Part shown: piece after piece, positions 1-10,506 of the stretch | How the letters are laid out: every line of letters begins with the position of its first letter | How positions within the stretch are numbered: the stretch's first letter is position 1 | Origin: Astrocystis sublimbata | Lineage: Eukaryota > Ascomycota > Sordariomycetes > Xylariales > Xylariaceae | Assembly (NCBI GenBank): GCA_022453515.1 | Contig: JAJNNY010000030.1 | Span: 248,001-312,000 of the forward strand | Length of the DNA: 64,000 nucleotides | Direction: 5' to 3' | Translations under genes and position numbers: made by a program | The notes under the pieces: model-generated | Databases searched by the model: none | Told to the model about the DNA's origin: nothing | Seen by the model: only the letters and a program-made list of their open reading frames with translations

Positions 1-2
1 TC

Positions 3-3000
3 CAGACTGTCTTGAAGCCTAAGGTCAAGGGTACTCAGCTTCTAGACGAGCTGTTCTTCAACACGAAGCTCGATTTTTTCATTACTACTTCCTCGATCAA
101 CTCCGTCATTGGTTTCAGCGGGCAAAGCAACTATACGGCAGCCAATACATTCATGACAGCTCTCATGTATCAGCGAAAGAGGAGAGGTGTGACTGGATCA
201 ACGATGCACATCCCGGCTGTGTTGGGCGTTGGTTACGCTGCACAGGAGGACAACTTCGACTTCGAGAACTTTACCACGCTCGGTTATATCAACATATCCG
301 AAGAAGATTTCTGTATCATGTTTGCTGAGGCGATCCTCTCCGGCCAACTCGATTCCCACGACCTACCGGAAGTGGCTGCCGGTATCAACTACATCCCTGC
401 TGATCTTCAAGTCAAGGAAATGTACCGAAGAGACGTGAAGTTCTCTCATTTCAGCATCAACGAACATCAACAGGTAACTTCAGGTACTAAACAAGCCGAG
501 CTTCGTGTTAAGGTGCAGCTACAGCAAGCCAAAACCAAAGACGACGTCTCGGACATCATTCGAGGTAAGTTTCAACACCTCAAATAGTCTCCATTTGGCT
601 TCAAGTACTGACAGAATGCTACAGAGGCCTTCGGATCGAAGCTGAAACGAGTGCTTCAGATTGCAGAAGAAGAGCCAGTCGACGACTCGGTTGCTTTAGT
701 GGAACAGGGTGTCGACTCTCTAATTGCCGTCCAAATTCGATCATGGTTTCTCAAGGAGGTTCAAGTTGACATCCCTGTGCTCAAGGTCCTCGGTGGAAGT
801 TCCATCTCGGATCTTATCGCCATTGCTGTTGAGAAGATCCCGGAGGCTCTTCTTACAATTAGCGATCCTGTTGAAGTCGGGACTACTGTGCCTCAAGCAG
901 CGACGCCGCCGCTTCAATCAACCAAATTGATACCCTCCCTACCAACTGCCAGCTCCATGGTATTGAAGCACGTTCACGAGAGCACGACATATGTTTCATC
1001 AGCTGTACACTCCTTTCCTCGAACTACCACATCTCCCGCTCCTTCTAGCGCTGCAGTGACTCCCAGTCTATCATCGAACTTGTCACCAGTGTTTACTCCC
1101 GCCGGTACGCTGAGTGATGCCACAGCTTCTTCTAGCGATTCTTCTCCAGTTCTGAAGCCCCAGGAAATCGATGATGAGCAACAAATCACCCCGCCTACCC
1201 TCATCGATATGTCTAAGATTAAGGCCACAGCTCAGATGTCTTTCGGCCAAACAAGATTCTGGTTCTTGCACCAATTCCTCAAAGATAAGACACCATTCAA
1301 CTTCTCTGTTTGCGCCTGTATGAAGGGGTCATTCGACGCAGACGCTTTCGAGAGAGCCTTGAATCTGGTGACCCAACGTCACGAAGCTTTTCAAACAAGC
1401 TTCTTCTGGTCTGATGGCGATGCGGGGACACCTATTCAAGGAGTCAGTTATAGGTCCGCTTTCAAACTCGAGAAGAGACAGATCTCATCCGAAGCCGAAG
1501 CTGCCAATGAACTTCAGCGTCTTCAAGATCATATTTATGACCTAGAACACGGAGGCGCCGTGTTAATGAAATTGTTGTCGCTATCCAGCCGTGTGAACTA
1601 TTTCCTCATCGGCTGTCACCACATCGCTTTCGACGGGCAAAGCATGCACCTTTTCATCTCAGAAGTCGACAAGGCATACGGCAACCAACGTCTAGAGCCC
1701 ATGTTTCCCGAGTCTCAGTACCGGGCATTCGCCGCACAGCAGCGTAAGCAGCATGAGTCGGGGCTATTGAATGCGGATATCGAATACTTCCGAGACACCA
1801 TAGGCAAAGATCCCAAACCTATTGAACTGTTCCCATTTTCTAAAGTCAAGGCTCGCAAAGTCATGGAAACTTACAAGTAAGATTCCGGACACCCCTACTC
1901 AGTCGATCAATTCTAATCTCTTTTCTAAAGATCGCATAAAGCCCAGATGACGCTCGATGTCCAAACGGCTAAGAACATCAAACATCTTGCCCGCAAACTC
2001 CACTGTACTAACTTCCATGTTTATCTGGCTACACTTCAGGCTCTAGTATTTCGCTTATTGCCTGATACTGATCGAATTTCTGTGGGCATTGCGGACTCGA
2101 ACCGGCTAGACAGCAAGTTCATCGGCACATTTGGATGTCTAGTAAATCTCCTGCCCGTCACATTTGATAGACAGGATACATCTAGGTTTGCCGATGCAGC
2201 GAAGTCTGCCAGGGACAAGGTTTACGGTGCTCTTCAGCACTCCCAGGTCCCGTTCGACGTTCTGTTGGATACGCTTGAGATCTCTCGCTCGGGAGAACAC
2301 ACTCCGATCTTCCAGATTTTTATGGACTATCGTCTAGGTGATCAGCAAAAGACGGTCTTTGCTAAGTGTGACACTGATATTACATGGAACAATGCAGCAA
2401 CCGGCTATGACTTGCAACTCGAAGTGCTCGACACGAACGCTGGGGAGTCTCTCATTACTCTCAAGCTACAAGAGTCGCTGTACTCCCAATACCACACGGA
2501 GCTTCTGCTTCGAACTTATGTGCATCTCTTGAAGCAGCTCATCGGAGACGGAGTTGGTAATGTCGCCCTTAGTAAACCCACTGTGTGGTCGCAGCACGAC
2601 ATCGATCACGCTTTGAAGATATCGAAGGGTGAGATGAGACGTCCTTGACAACTTCACCAGATGAAGACACTAACTGGATTTCCATAGGGCTATCGCTCAA
2701 ACCATCGTGGCCTTCCACCGTCGGTCACCGTATTGACCAGATCATCAAATCGCATCCTTCAGTCACTGCTATCAAGGATGGCCATGGGAATATTCTCACT
2801 TACAGCCAACTGGCTGATCGCGTCAATACTATTGCTCGAAAACTGACGGAGCTCGGTACCGGTGAAGGAAATGTAGTCGCCGTTTTCCAAGAGCCTAGTG
2901 CAGATTGGATGTGCTCTATGCTGGCCATTTTCAGGACCGGTGCTACCTACGTCCCTCTTGATCTCAAGAATGGAATTAATCGACTCGTGAGATCTATCCG

Positions 3001-5530
3001 TGTCGCTCGCCCCCACATATTCCTCGTCGATCATTCCACAGCTGAGATGGTCCCGGAACTTCAGGTGGGAGAGGGACAGGTCGTCAATGTTTCGGACCTT
3101 CAAACTATCAACGCCTGCCCTGAAGTCCCCAACGTCGCCAAACCAACCTCCACGGTCGTTGTGCTTTTCACTAGTGGCTCGACTGGCGTCCCGAAGGGCA
3201 TTATGCTACTGCACTCATGCTTGGCCACTCATGCTGAGGGAGTCGAGACTGCTTGGAGCGTTGGCCCGAACGTGGTTCTTCAGCAGATTACGCTCAGCTT
3301 CGACTTCTCACTGCATCAGATCTTCACAGCGCTAGCGAATGGAGGGACTCTTGTCGTAGTGCCGTCCCACAAGCGAGGTGATCCAGCAGCGATTACACAA
3401 CTCATGTTGGAGGAGAACATCAACCACACACTAGCTACGCCAACAGAATATAACATGTGGTTCCAGGAAGGCGCCGCCAATCTGGCTCGGTGCAGCTCGT
3501 GGGAATGGGCCTTGACTGGTGGGGAGGCTCTTTCGAAGACGACTATTCGGCATTTTAAGGAACTCGCGCTACCTTCCCTTCAACTATACGACTTTTATGG
3601 GCCTGTCGAGGCTACCATCGCTATTACCAAGGGTGAGATCCGCTACAACGAGGTTGATTTGGAACATGCTCTCCCGACAGGCCATATGCTTCCTAACTAC
3701 TCAGTGTTCATCCTTGACGAAAATCGAAAACCCGTCCCAGCTGGTATTTCCGGTGAAATTGTAGCTGGGGGCCCTGGCGTTGCTGCAGGGTACCTCGGAC
3801 TGGACGAGCTTACAGCGGAGAAGTTTATCAAGAATCCTTTCGCCGATACTCAACTCCAGAAGTCCAAGTGGGATCAACTCTACAGGACCGGTGATCAGGG
3901 TTATCTCAGCGAGGATGGCGCGCTTTACTATGAGGGGAGAATAGACGGCGACACGCAAATCAAGCTCCGTGGTATCCGCATTGAGCTAGGAGAGATAGAG
4001 ACCGCCATAATCGATACGGCCAGCGGCGCAATCTCGCAGGCAGTCGTCGCGGTTCATGGAGATGTTGAGTCAAAGTTTCTGGTCGCTTATGTGCTGTTCT
4101 CGGCGCAGAAAGATCCCGTTGATCGTGATGGGTTCCTGGCCAATCTCCGATCTAACCTACCCATTCCATCTTACATGCAGCCATCCCAATTCGTCGTGCT
4201 GACCAGCATACCGATGAACACGCACGGCAAAACGGACCGAAAAGCGCTGAAAAGCATACCAATTCCTAATGTGCATGAATCTCAAGTCATTGACGAAGAT
4301 GCTTCTCTTACGGAAAACGAAACCATTGTAGCCGATCAGTGGAAGAAAGTTATTCCTACTTACGCCGCAGTCCTACGACCTAACACTGACTTTTTCCACG
4401 TCGGCGGAAACTCCTTGATGCTCGTCAAGCTCCAGCGCTTTTTGAAAGGAGCCTTCGGCGCTGCTCCTAGGCTGGTTGAGCTCATGAACGCAAGCACTCT
4501 GAAAGACATGAGCAAGCTAGCCTCATCCGCCTCATCCGCCTCCAACGCAGATTGGCAGTCCGATATCGCCATTCCGGCGTCATGGGCAGCGAACACCGCC
4601 CCTTTGGAATCTCTATCCAGGGACTACCTCACAGTTGTCCTTACAGGCGCTACGGGCTATACCGGCCGTCACTTACTCCCACGTCTCATTGAAAATCCAA
4701 GAGTCGGAAAGGTTATCTGCCTAACCCGCAACAAGTCAAGCATTCCACAGCTCAGCGAGAAGGTCCAGGTTCTTATATGCGACCTCAGCGAAGACAACCT
4801 CGGCCTCTCAAGCGATCAGTTCCGCGTGCTCGCTGAAACATCCGACATGATCATCCACTGCGCCGCGAACCGCTCCTTCTGGGACGACTACGAAGCCCTA
4901 CGCTGTATCAACGTCCTGTCTGTCAAAGAACTCGTCCGCTTGGCCCTGCCCCGCCGTGTCCCGCTCCATTTCTTCACCTCTGGCGCTGCGGCACCGGTCA
5001 CCACTGATGGATATTTGCTTTCCAAGTGGGTCTCTGAGAAACTTCTCGAGCGCGCAGCGTCGCAGCTTGATGTACCGGTTTACCTTCACGTACCGCACGC
5101 GGCGGCGGCCTCCAACACGGGACCTACAAGCGACAAGGCGGTCATCGGCGCCTTCTTGGACTGCGCCCGACGCGTTGGAGCACGACCTGCCTATGACGGC
5201 CTCAGCGGTCACATCGACCTGCTGGAAACACACAGCTTCCTCGACGGGCTGATGGATGCTATTATGCTTGATGGTGATGGTAATGGCAAAGACGCAGGCA
5301 CGATGGCTGACCTGAAGTTGACGCGTGTGCATTACCGCAGCACGATTCGCGCCGACGTCGTCCGCTCCATCGTGGCGGGGTTGAAGGAGAATGCCGAGTG
5401 GTCGAGTCTGCCGACAATGGACCCGCTACTGTGGATGGGCGAGGCAAAGAAGGTTGGGTTTCCTTACGTCCTCGCTGCTCAGGAAATTACTATTACTTCG
5501 GGATCGGGGAAGGTCGTATCTAGAAGATGA
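3..5530 (+). CDS. Hybrid PKS-NRPS, C-terminal part (KR-ACP-C-A-T-R), 5' end outside window
   Basis: This is the last 1784 residues of a fungal polyketide synthase-nonribosomal peptide synthetase, which joins a polyketide chain to an amino acid. The predicted exons are <3-564, 625-1876, 1931-2628 and 2688-5530, with introns of 54-60 bp whose phases agree. Visible domains are the end of a ketoreductase (TTSS and GQSNYTAAN, the Ser and Tyr of the active site), an acyl carrier protein (GVDSL near residue 218), a Ser/Thr/Pro-rich linker, a condensation domain with HHIAFDG near residue 518, an adenylation domain (FTSGSTGVPKG near 998, YGPVEA, YRTGDQ, HGKTDR), a thiolation site (HVGGNSL near 1409) and a terminal reductase-like domain (TGATGYTG near 1490, YLLSK near 1612). 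KS, AT, DH and methyltransferase domains would lie to the left. The retained Tyr and Lys leave reductive release possible; Dieckmann-type release cannot be excluded. The substrate amino acid was not predicted. Confidence 0.95.
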
Positions 5531-5822
5531 AGTCTTGGGCGCTAATTGCTTTTGGGGGCGTTTATGGCTTATGGTGTTTAAGATGGACTTGTTTATGCTT
5601 TAATTAGTGTGCTATCTTTCAATTGAATTTTATTCTATTATGGCATTATATATTACTACTCGTCTTTCTTATGTTATCTCGCTTTCCTCTAACTTATTTA
5701 TCCTTTTAATCATTTTTTATGATTAGACTACGAACTTATAGCTAACGTGTTTTATCATCATATGGATAGTATCATTATGTGGAGGTCACTTTTTCTCATC
5801 GTGTCCCAACACCAAAGCAGAA
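5531..5822. other. 3' flank of the PKS-NRPS gene
   Basis: This AT-rich stretch follows the PKS-NRPS stop codon and probably holds its 3' UTR and polyadenylation signals. No coding sequence is visible. Confidence 0.5.
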
Positions 5823-6011
5823 ATGACTGCCTCCAACCCTTCTGTCGTCTATGAACTCATCTAATGGCCTGGAGCGCCAGGCCGTGGAGAGCACGTGCGC
5901 CTTGTCCTCGAGGACGCCGGCGCCGCCTCTACGGACTCTTCCCGTCTGGAGAATTGTATACAGATTGTCGCTGCCCAGACGGGCGAGACGAATCCCGGCG
6001 ACGGTACCTAG
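5823..6011 (+). pseudogene. Relic of a fungal glutathione S-transferase-like gene (N-terminal part only)
   Basis: Reading from the ATG at 5823 gives a start much like fungal GST-like proteins: VVYELI, then WPGAPGRGEHVRLVLEDAGA. A TAA at 5862-5864 falls exactly between these two blocks, at a place where such proteins usually have an aromatic residue (inferred from family memory). The frame stays open for 48 more codons and ends at a TAG at 6009-6011. No sequence matching the rest of a GST (the remaining thioredoxin fold and the helical domain) is visible downstream. The likeliest reading is a decayed first exon of a gene that once belonged to the neighbouring PKS-NRPS cluster, where GSTs are common. 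The 108-residue open frame at 5864-6190 overlaps it in another frame and is not a gene. Confidence 0.7.
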
Positions 6012-6731
6012 CCAAAAGGGTCAGTGACATTGTAAAGCAACCGTCATATCTCCATCTGTTGACGCTTTCTTGCTTTCGTAATCTCGACAGCCTGACCAAC
6101 ACTAAGAGCTACTGGATACTCAATCAATCGGGGTTGGGGGCTGTGGCATTGAACCTAAGAACCAACATGCATATGAAAAGAAGCGTTTAAGTTGCCCCGG
6201 TCCGAAAATGTCAGTGCAAGAGTACCTAACAGTAGTATTGTTATATGCACTGCAGCATTCATAAGCAATGATTCTAGCTCAGCTATTTTTAGATGTGCCC
6301 GAGCGATGCGAGATACATCTCCAGGAACTGAGAGGACATAACTTACCCCGCCTGCAGAGCCGACTTTGTTGGTAATCCAAGCCTATTGCAACATTCGCTG
6401 CTCATGTTCTGGAGGTGCGAGATAAAGAGATTCCGAAGGCGCCGTAGTCTGACTGATCCACCTAAGTCGTCTGACTAATCTGGATCGGAGTATTAATACA
6501 CGGAATGGGGGCTCCTTACAAACGTCCTATGGTCACGAAACAATTGTTTCGAGACACTGGTAAATTTCGCCCACGATTTACTAACAAATTGTGACTTTCA
6601 TCTTCATTGTTGGTGGGTGATACCCCCTGTTGATCTCCTGAGCATGCAAAACAGTGATGGTTGCCCACCTTGTATGCCAAATAATATACTAAATCCTCAA
6701 TTTGAAGGCAAACCCGAACCGCATCGGCAAT
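6012..6731. other. Intergenic, promoter side of the SnoaL-like gene
   Basis: No supported gene. The last 150 bp are AT-rich, including an AATAATATACTAAAT stretch at about 6680-6694 that could be a core promoter for the gene starting at 6732. Confidence 0.4.
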
Positions 6732-7187
6732 ATGGCAGAATTACGATCGATCATCCAGAAAACAATTGATGTTTTCGTTGAAAACAACACTCTTGCGGTC
6801 AAACAGAAAGATGTGACACTTCTGTCATCAGTCCTCGCAGAACATTGCAGCCGGATGTACCGTCCTCTCTCATTCATCCAGCAGTATCCTCATTTCTTCA
6901 AATCCCGCATCACAAACGCCGAATACGAAGCGCAGATGAAAGGGGAGCTTCTCACGATGCAAGACGTGTCGCAGCACGTCACTCGGACCGTGATCGATAC
7001 CACTCAACGCGCGGCGAACGTATGGATTGAGAAGACTGTTCATACAACCGCATCTAGCAGCACTGTTGAGGTGGTTTGCGACTTGTCGTTCACTGAGGAT
7101 GGCACCCAGATCACACAGGTGGTTGAATTTGTCGACACTTCCGAGAGCATCAAAGTGCTCGAGCAGATACTCAGCACAATGTCTTGA
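6732..7187 (+). CDS. SnoaL-like / NTF2-fold small protein, candidate polyketide cyclase or isomerase
   Basis: A single-exon gene of 151 residues. The start is the ATG at 6732 (MAELRSIIQKT); the frame is open 30 bp further upstream but without an ATG. The length, an N-terminal helical region (TIDVFVENN), a middle segment rich in charged and aromatic residues (YPHFFKSRITNAEYEAQM) and a C-terminal run of beta strands (VEVVCDLSF, ITQVVEFVDTS) fit the SnoaL-like NTF2 fold used by small fungal cyclases and isomerases such as Trt14 and AusH. The assignment rests on fold-level resemblance and size, not on a strict motif. It lies about 1.2 kb downstream of the PKS-NRPS on the same strand, which suggests a tailoring role such as cyclisation, rearrangement or dehydration of the released product. 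No signal peptide or membrane segment is seen, so it is probably cytosolic. Confidence 0.65.
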   Translation: MAELRSIIQKTIDVFVENNTLAVKQKDVTLLSSVLAEHCSRMYRPLSFIQQYPHFFKSRITNAEYEAQMKGELLTMQDVSQHVTRTVIDTTQRAANVWIEKTVHTTASSSTVEVVCDLSFTEDGTQITQVVEFVDTSESIKVLEQILSTMS

Positions 7188-8094
7188 ATGTTGGATTTCT
7201 CATCAGTCTGTAAATACATGTGACTATTCGCATGTAAGCTGCGGTTTGGATGTGGGCTTTTTCGCAATTGGAACATAAGAGCAAGCCGATTGCAGCGAAG
7301 GAGCTTTGAAGTAGTCCTTTTAGACTTGAGAATGGCGGATATAGAGAATTAAAAGTGTTTAAAAGCCGTTCCAACAGGCGAATCCAGCTTTAATTAATTC
7401 CTTGTGAGATGATGAGTTGCTCACAAATTGTTGCAGGCAGCGTTCGTCTCCACTGCAGCCGGGCCAATATATCCTGGAGATCGTCGTAGTGCCTTTGCTT
7501 AGGGTAAGCAAACACTTGTGAAAATGTGTGCCAATAAGCTTTATTGGTAATCATTCATTTTTCTTCTTGCTTCCGTCAGCTGACCAAAAGCCGCTCTGCG
7601 AACTCGCATATTCAGAAACTAAGCGCGCACAGTTATCGTTTCAATACCCCTTTGCAGGAGCCCTACGAGTGATTCGATATTATGTTAGTGTGTTGCATTC
7701 TATGCTACATACCACCTCCATAGATAGACAGGTTGGGCCAAGTCCTGTAGGTCTAGGAGGGTTACATTGGTCTCTGCGGCTACCAAATGGATCGCACCGC
7801 CACGTGCCGCTTAATAGGTCCTCAGTACCACCATTCTCGATCCGCAATAAGAGCTGATCTCTCTGTACCCCCTAGGGACTCCTGTGCCCCTACAAAGGGT
7901 GTTATTACTTGTCTGAGTCACGGGTCTACGCACCTTAGCGGATAGGAAGCTTACGCGCTCAATTTATTAGACGATTGAGTGGCGCAGAGTCCGAAGGACC
8001 TGATGTAATAGAAGAGGCCATTTCAAGTAATCAGAGAATAGGACAGAAGCACATGGACTCTCCAGAGTCCTAGAGTATCATCGGCTGAGTTTGA
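7188..8094. other. Intergenic, no gene recognised
   Basis: A 109-codon open frame at 7528-7857 has no recognisable features and is probably chance. The 5' exon or start codon of the following gene may lie in the last part of this stretch. Confidence 0.4.
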
Positions 8095-9401
8095 AGCTAT
8101 TTGCTGTTTCCAAACCCTAGTAAGCCACCCCTCGCCACTTACCACCATGCTCATCCTCACAGGGAACAATATAGCGGACTTGAAGTTCTCCCCTACGAAC
8201 GCTGCCGCGATCAGCCGGATCCTGAGCAAAATTCTGAAACGCCTGGATTAGTTCCTTTAGAGTCTGAAAGAGACCCTAGTGAATATGCAAGAAAGACTGC
8301 TACTGGACAACACGAGCCTCTGACAAGTCCAGGACAGAGTGTGGGAAACGCGAAGACAAGGTGTGGCTTGCGGGTCAAGCTCTTCTACACATTTTTAATA
8401 ATCGCCATTGTGTTGGTTCTCGGGGCAGTCGCCGGAGGCATTTCAGGGGGCATCATTTCCAACATGTCGCATGGCACACCGAACACGGCTGCAAACGCAA
8501 CTTCACATCAGACTGTATCAGCAAGTGTGAACATACTAGCCCAATCACCTCAGAATATCGTGTCCGGCATCGATGCGCTGGGGATAACAGCCGAACCATG
8601 GCCATGGCAGTCAGCCGCCATCACAGACTTCAACAACGTTGCTTCGCCGGGGTCGCAACTCGCATCTGCGTGGGCTCGCTGCTCTGGCGATGACTGTCCG
8701 ACTCCCAATGGATACTACGTGGTCGTGTATGAAGACCTAGCCGACGGCAGCACGACCTACATCAATTCAAGTAACCTGGAAACCCCGTTCAAAGTAGTGG
8801 AAGCCGGAAACGTTGTACAAAACTCCAGCTTAGCTATACTGCCACAGTCTGATCTAAACGTCCCTTCTAATGGTGTGACAAGACTGGTTCTTATGACAGA
8901 AGGTCTCACATCGTCGGACTCAGGCGTTGCCGACTCGGTCTCGTATATCACGGATCATTGGCAATCATGTGAGTGGAACCTTATCAACCTGACATGGCTC
9001 AGAGCCTACCTAGCCAGGAACACATCACAATTCTTCTTTTGTAAATGTATTAATCAACTAGTACAGCGGATCCACCTCTGGGCAACATGAAACTTCAGCT
9101 ACCTTCACCCCGGCTCCAGTTTGCTATGAGTACTCTGGACAACTTCAACTCGCCAGTATACTTGGCTTTGCTACCAGATGGGACCGTCACCGGCCGAGTC
9201 TGGCGCGCTGGCATCGAAAAGTACATTGGAATCGCGACTGTAGAATTTCGTGGTGGTCCCTCTTCGGCTATGAACTTCTCGTCCATTGCTGCCACTGAGG
9301 AAGCCATGTTTTACGGAATCTCCAATGATCAAATATATGAATACTCTATCAACAACACCGACCCATCCAAGTTTGATTTTGTAGGGACGGTGTATCCTTG
9401 A
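8095..9401 (+). CDS. Single-pass membrane protein with fucose-lectin-like extracellular domain (start unresolved)
   Basis: Two exons are visible, about 8095-8968 and 9067-9401, joined by a GTGAGT...ACAG intron with matching phase. The order is a Pro/Glu-rich N-terminal tail containing YSGLEV, one hydrophobic segment (LFYTFLIIAIVLVLGAVAGG), and an extracellular part of about 270 residues with several N-glycosylation sequons. This matches the layout of fungal membrane proteins annotated as fucose-specific lectin-like: cytoplasmic 'GLEV' tail, transmembrane helix, beta-propeller-like ectodomain. The frame is closed upstream by a TGA at 8092-8094 and has no ATG before the membrane segment. The start must therefore lie in an unrecognised upstream exon, or the gene has lost it. 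The ATG at 8147 is in another frame. It is on the same strand as the PKS-NRPS, but a link to the pathway is not shown. Confidence 0.6.
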
Positions 9402-10506
9402 AGGGAGGCCTAGAAGATCATTGAAAAGGACGTCTATGTTATAAGGTTTCGGGGAGCGGCTGATATTATGTAATGGAGATGAAGTTGTACCAGTAGATTG
9501 GATAATACCCACCACGCCACTCTTCGCAGAACCGGAGTCTCGCTATCCTTTTTAGTGGCCCTTTTGCCTATTAAGACTGCGCTCGTGTTTTATAGCCCCA
9601 TAGCGATCTTGGTAGCCCCTCAAGTCCTTGATTATGACTGATGGCGTAATCTTGTTAAGAAAGTGTGTGGGATACTTACTGCGCGCCAGCTTGGCGCCCA
9701 CTGCCCTGTGTACCTACCTCTTTAGGTATGTATCTAAGCATATAATTACTTGCAGAGGATTAATAACATTTTGTTGAATGAGCTACATTAAGCAGTGCAT
9801 GGTAATTACTTGAATTTACAGCAACAACTTGGAAGAGCTATTCCTCCTCAAGCAACTATTCCCTCCCACCCATACCTTTAACGCTGGGACAAGGGTACGT
9901 TAAGAGAAAGTTACTAGTGCCTTACTCGTGGAATTACTCAAGTAGTACTTAGTCATCCCAGGTGTCGGGTAAATTGTTCTCGACGGTTTCGTTTCAATGG
10001 TGATTATGGGATGCTTAGGAAGCATGAACAGCTCGGGCACCAACCGAAATCTCAGCTAGCGGCAATGAGGTTGTGACAGTCTAGCAGCCCTGTAAGGCCG
10101 CAATAATCACGTGGGATCTATCCACATCAATATGTCGAAGCAGCTAAGCTATTCCACGTTCCTATTCGGAACATAGCGTTGTGGGGTGCAGCTGCATACA
10201 GCAGCAGATTAGATCGATAACGTTAAATATGTCCGTCTTGGCAGGTGTCATAACCATGGATGAACCTATATCTGACATGCTAGTTATATGACCTCTTATG
10301 GTATGCCGATAGCCAAGGATCAATATCACTTACCTGTGACGAAGTTTAAATGACGATTCCTGCGACCAGTATCAAGATGTTGAGTATTAGAAGGGCGAGT
10401 CGCCCTGCCGGTATCGAGTCATTCTCATCCTGTGTGACACGCAGCACCAAGGCCTTCTCTCAGCTTCACAGCGCAATCAGGGTTAACTTCGTCAAAATCG
10501 GTCAAG
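9402..10506. other. Intergenic, no gene recognised
   Basis: About 1.1 kb without a supported gene. A 69-codon frame at 10350-10559 runs into the next gene in a different frame and is rejected. Confidence 0.5.

Noticed and set aside
5864..6190. 108-codon plus-strand open frame
   Set aside because: It overlaps the GST relic in another frame, has very Arg-rich composition and no recognisable features.
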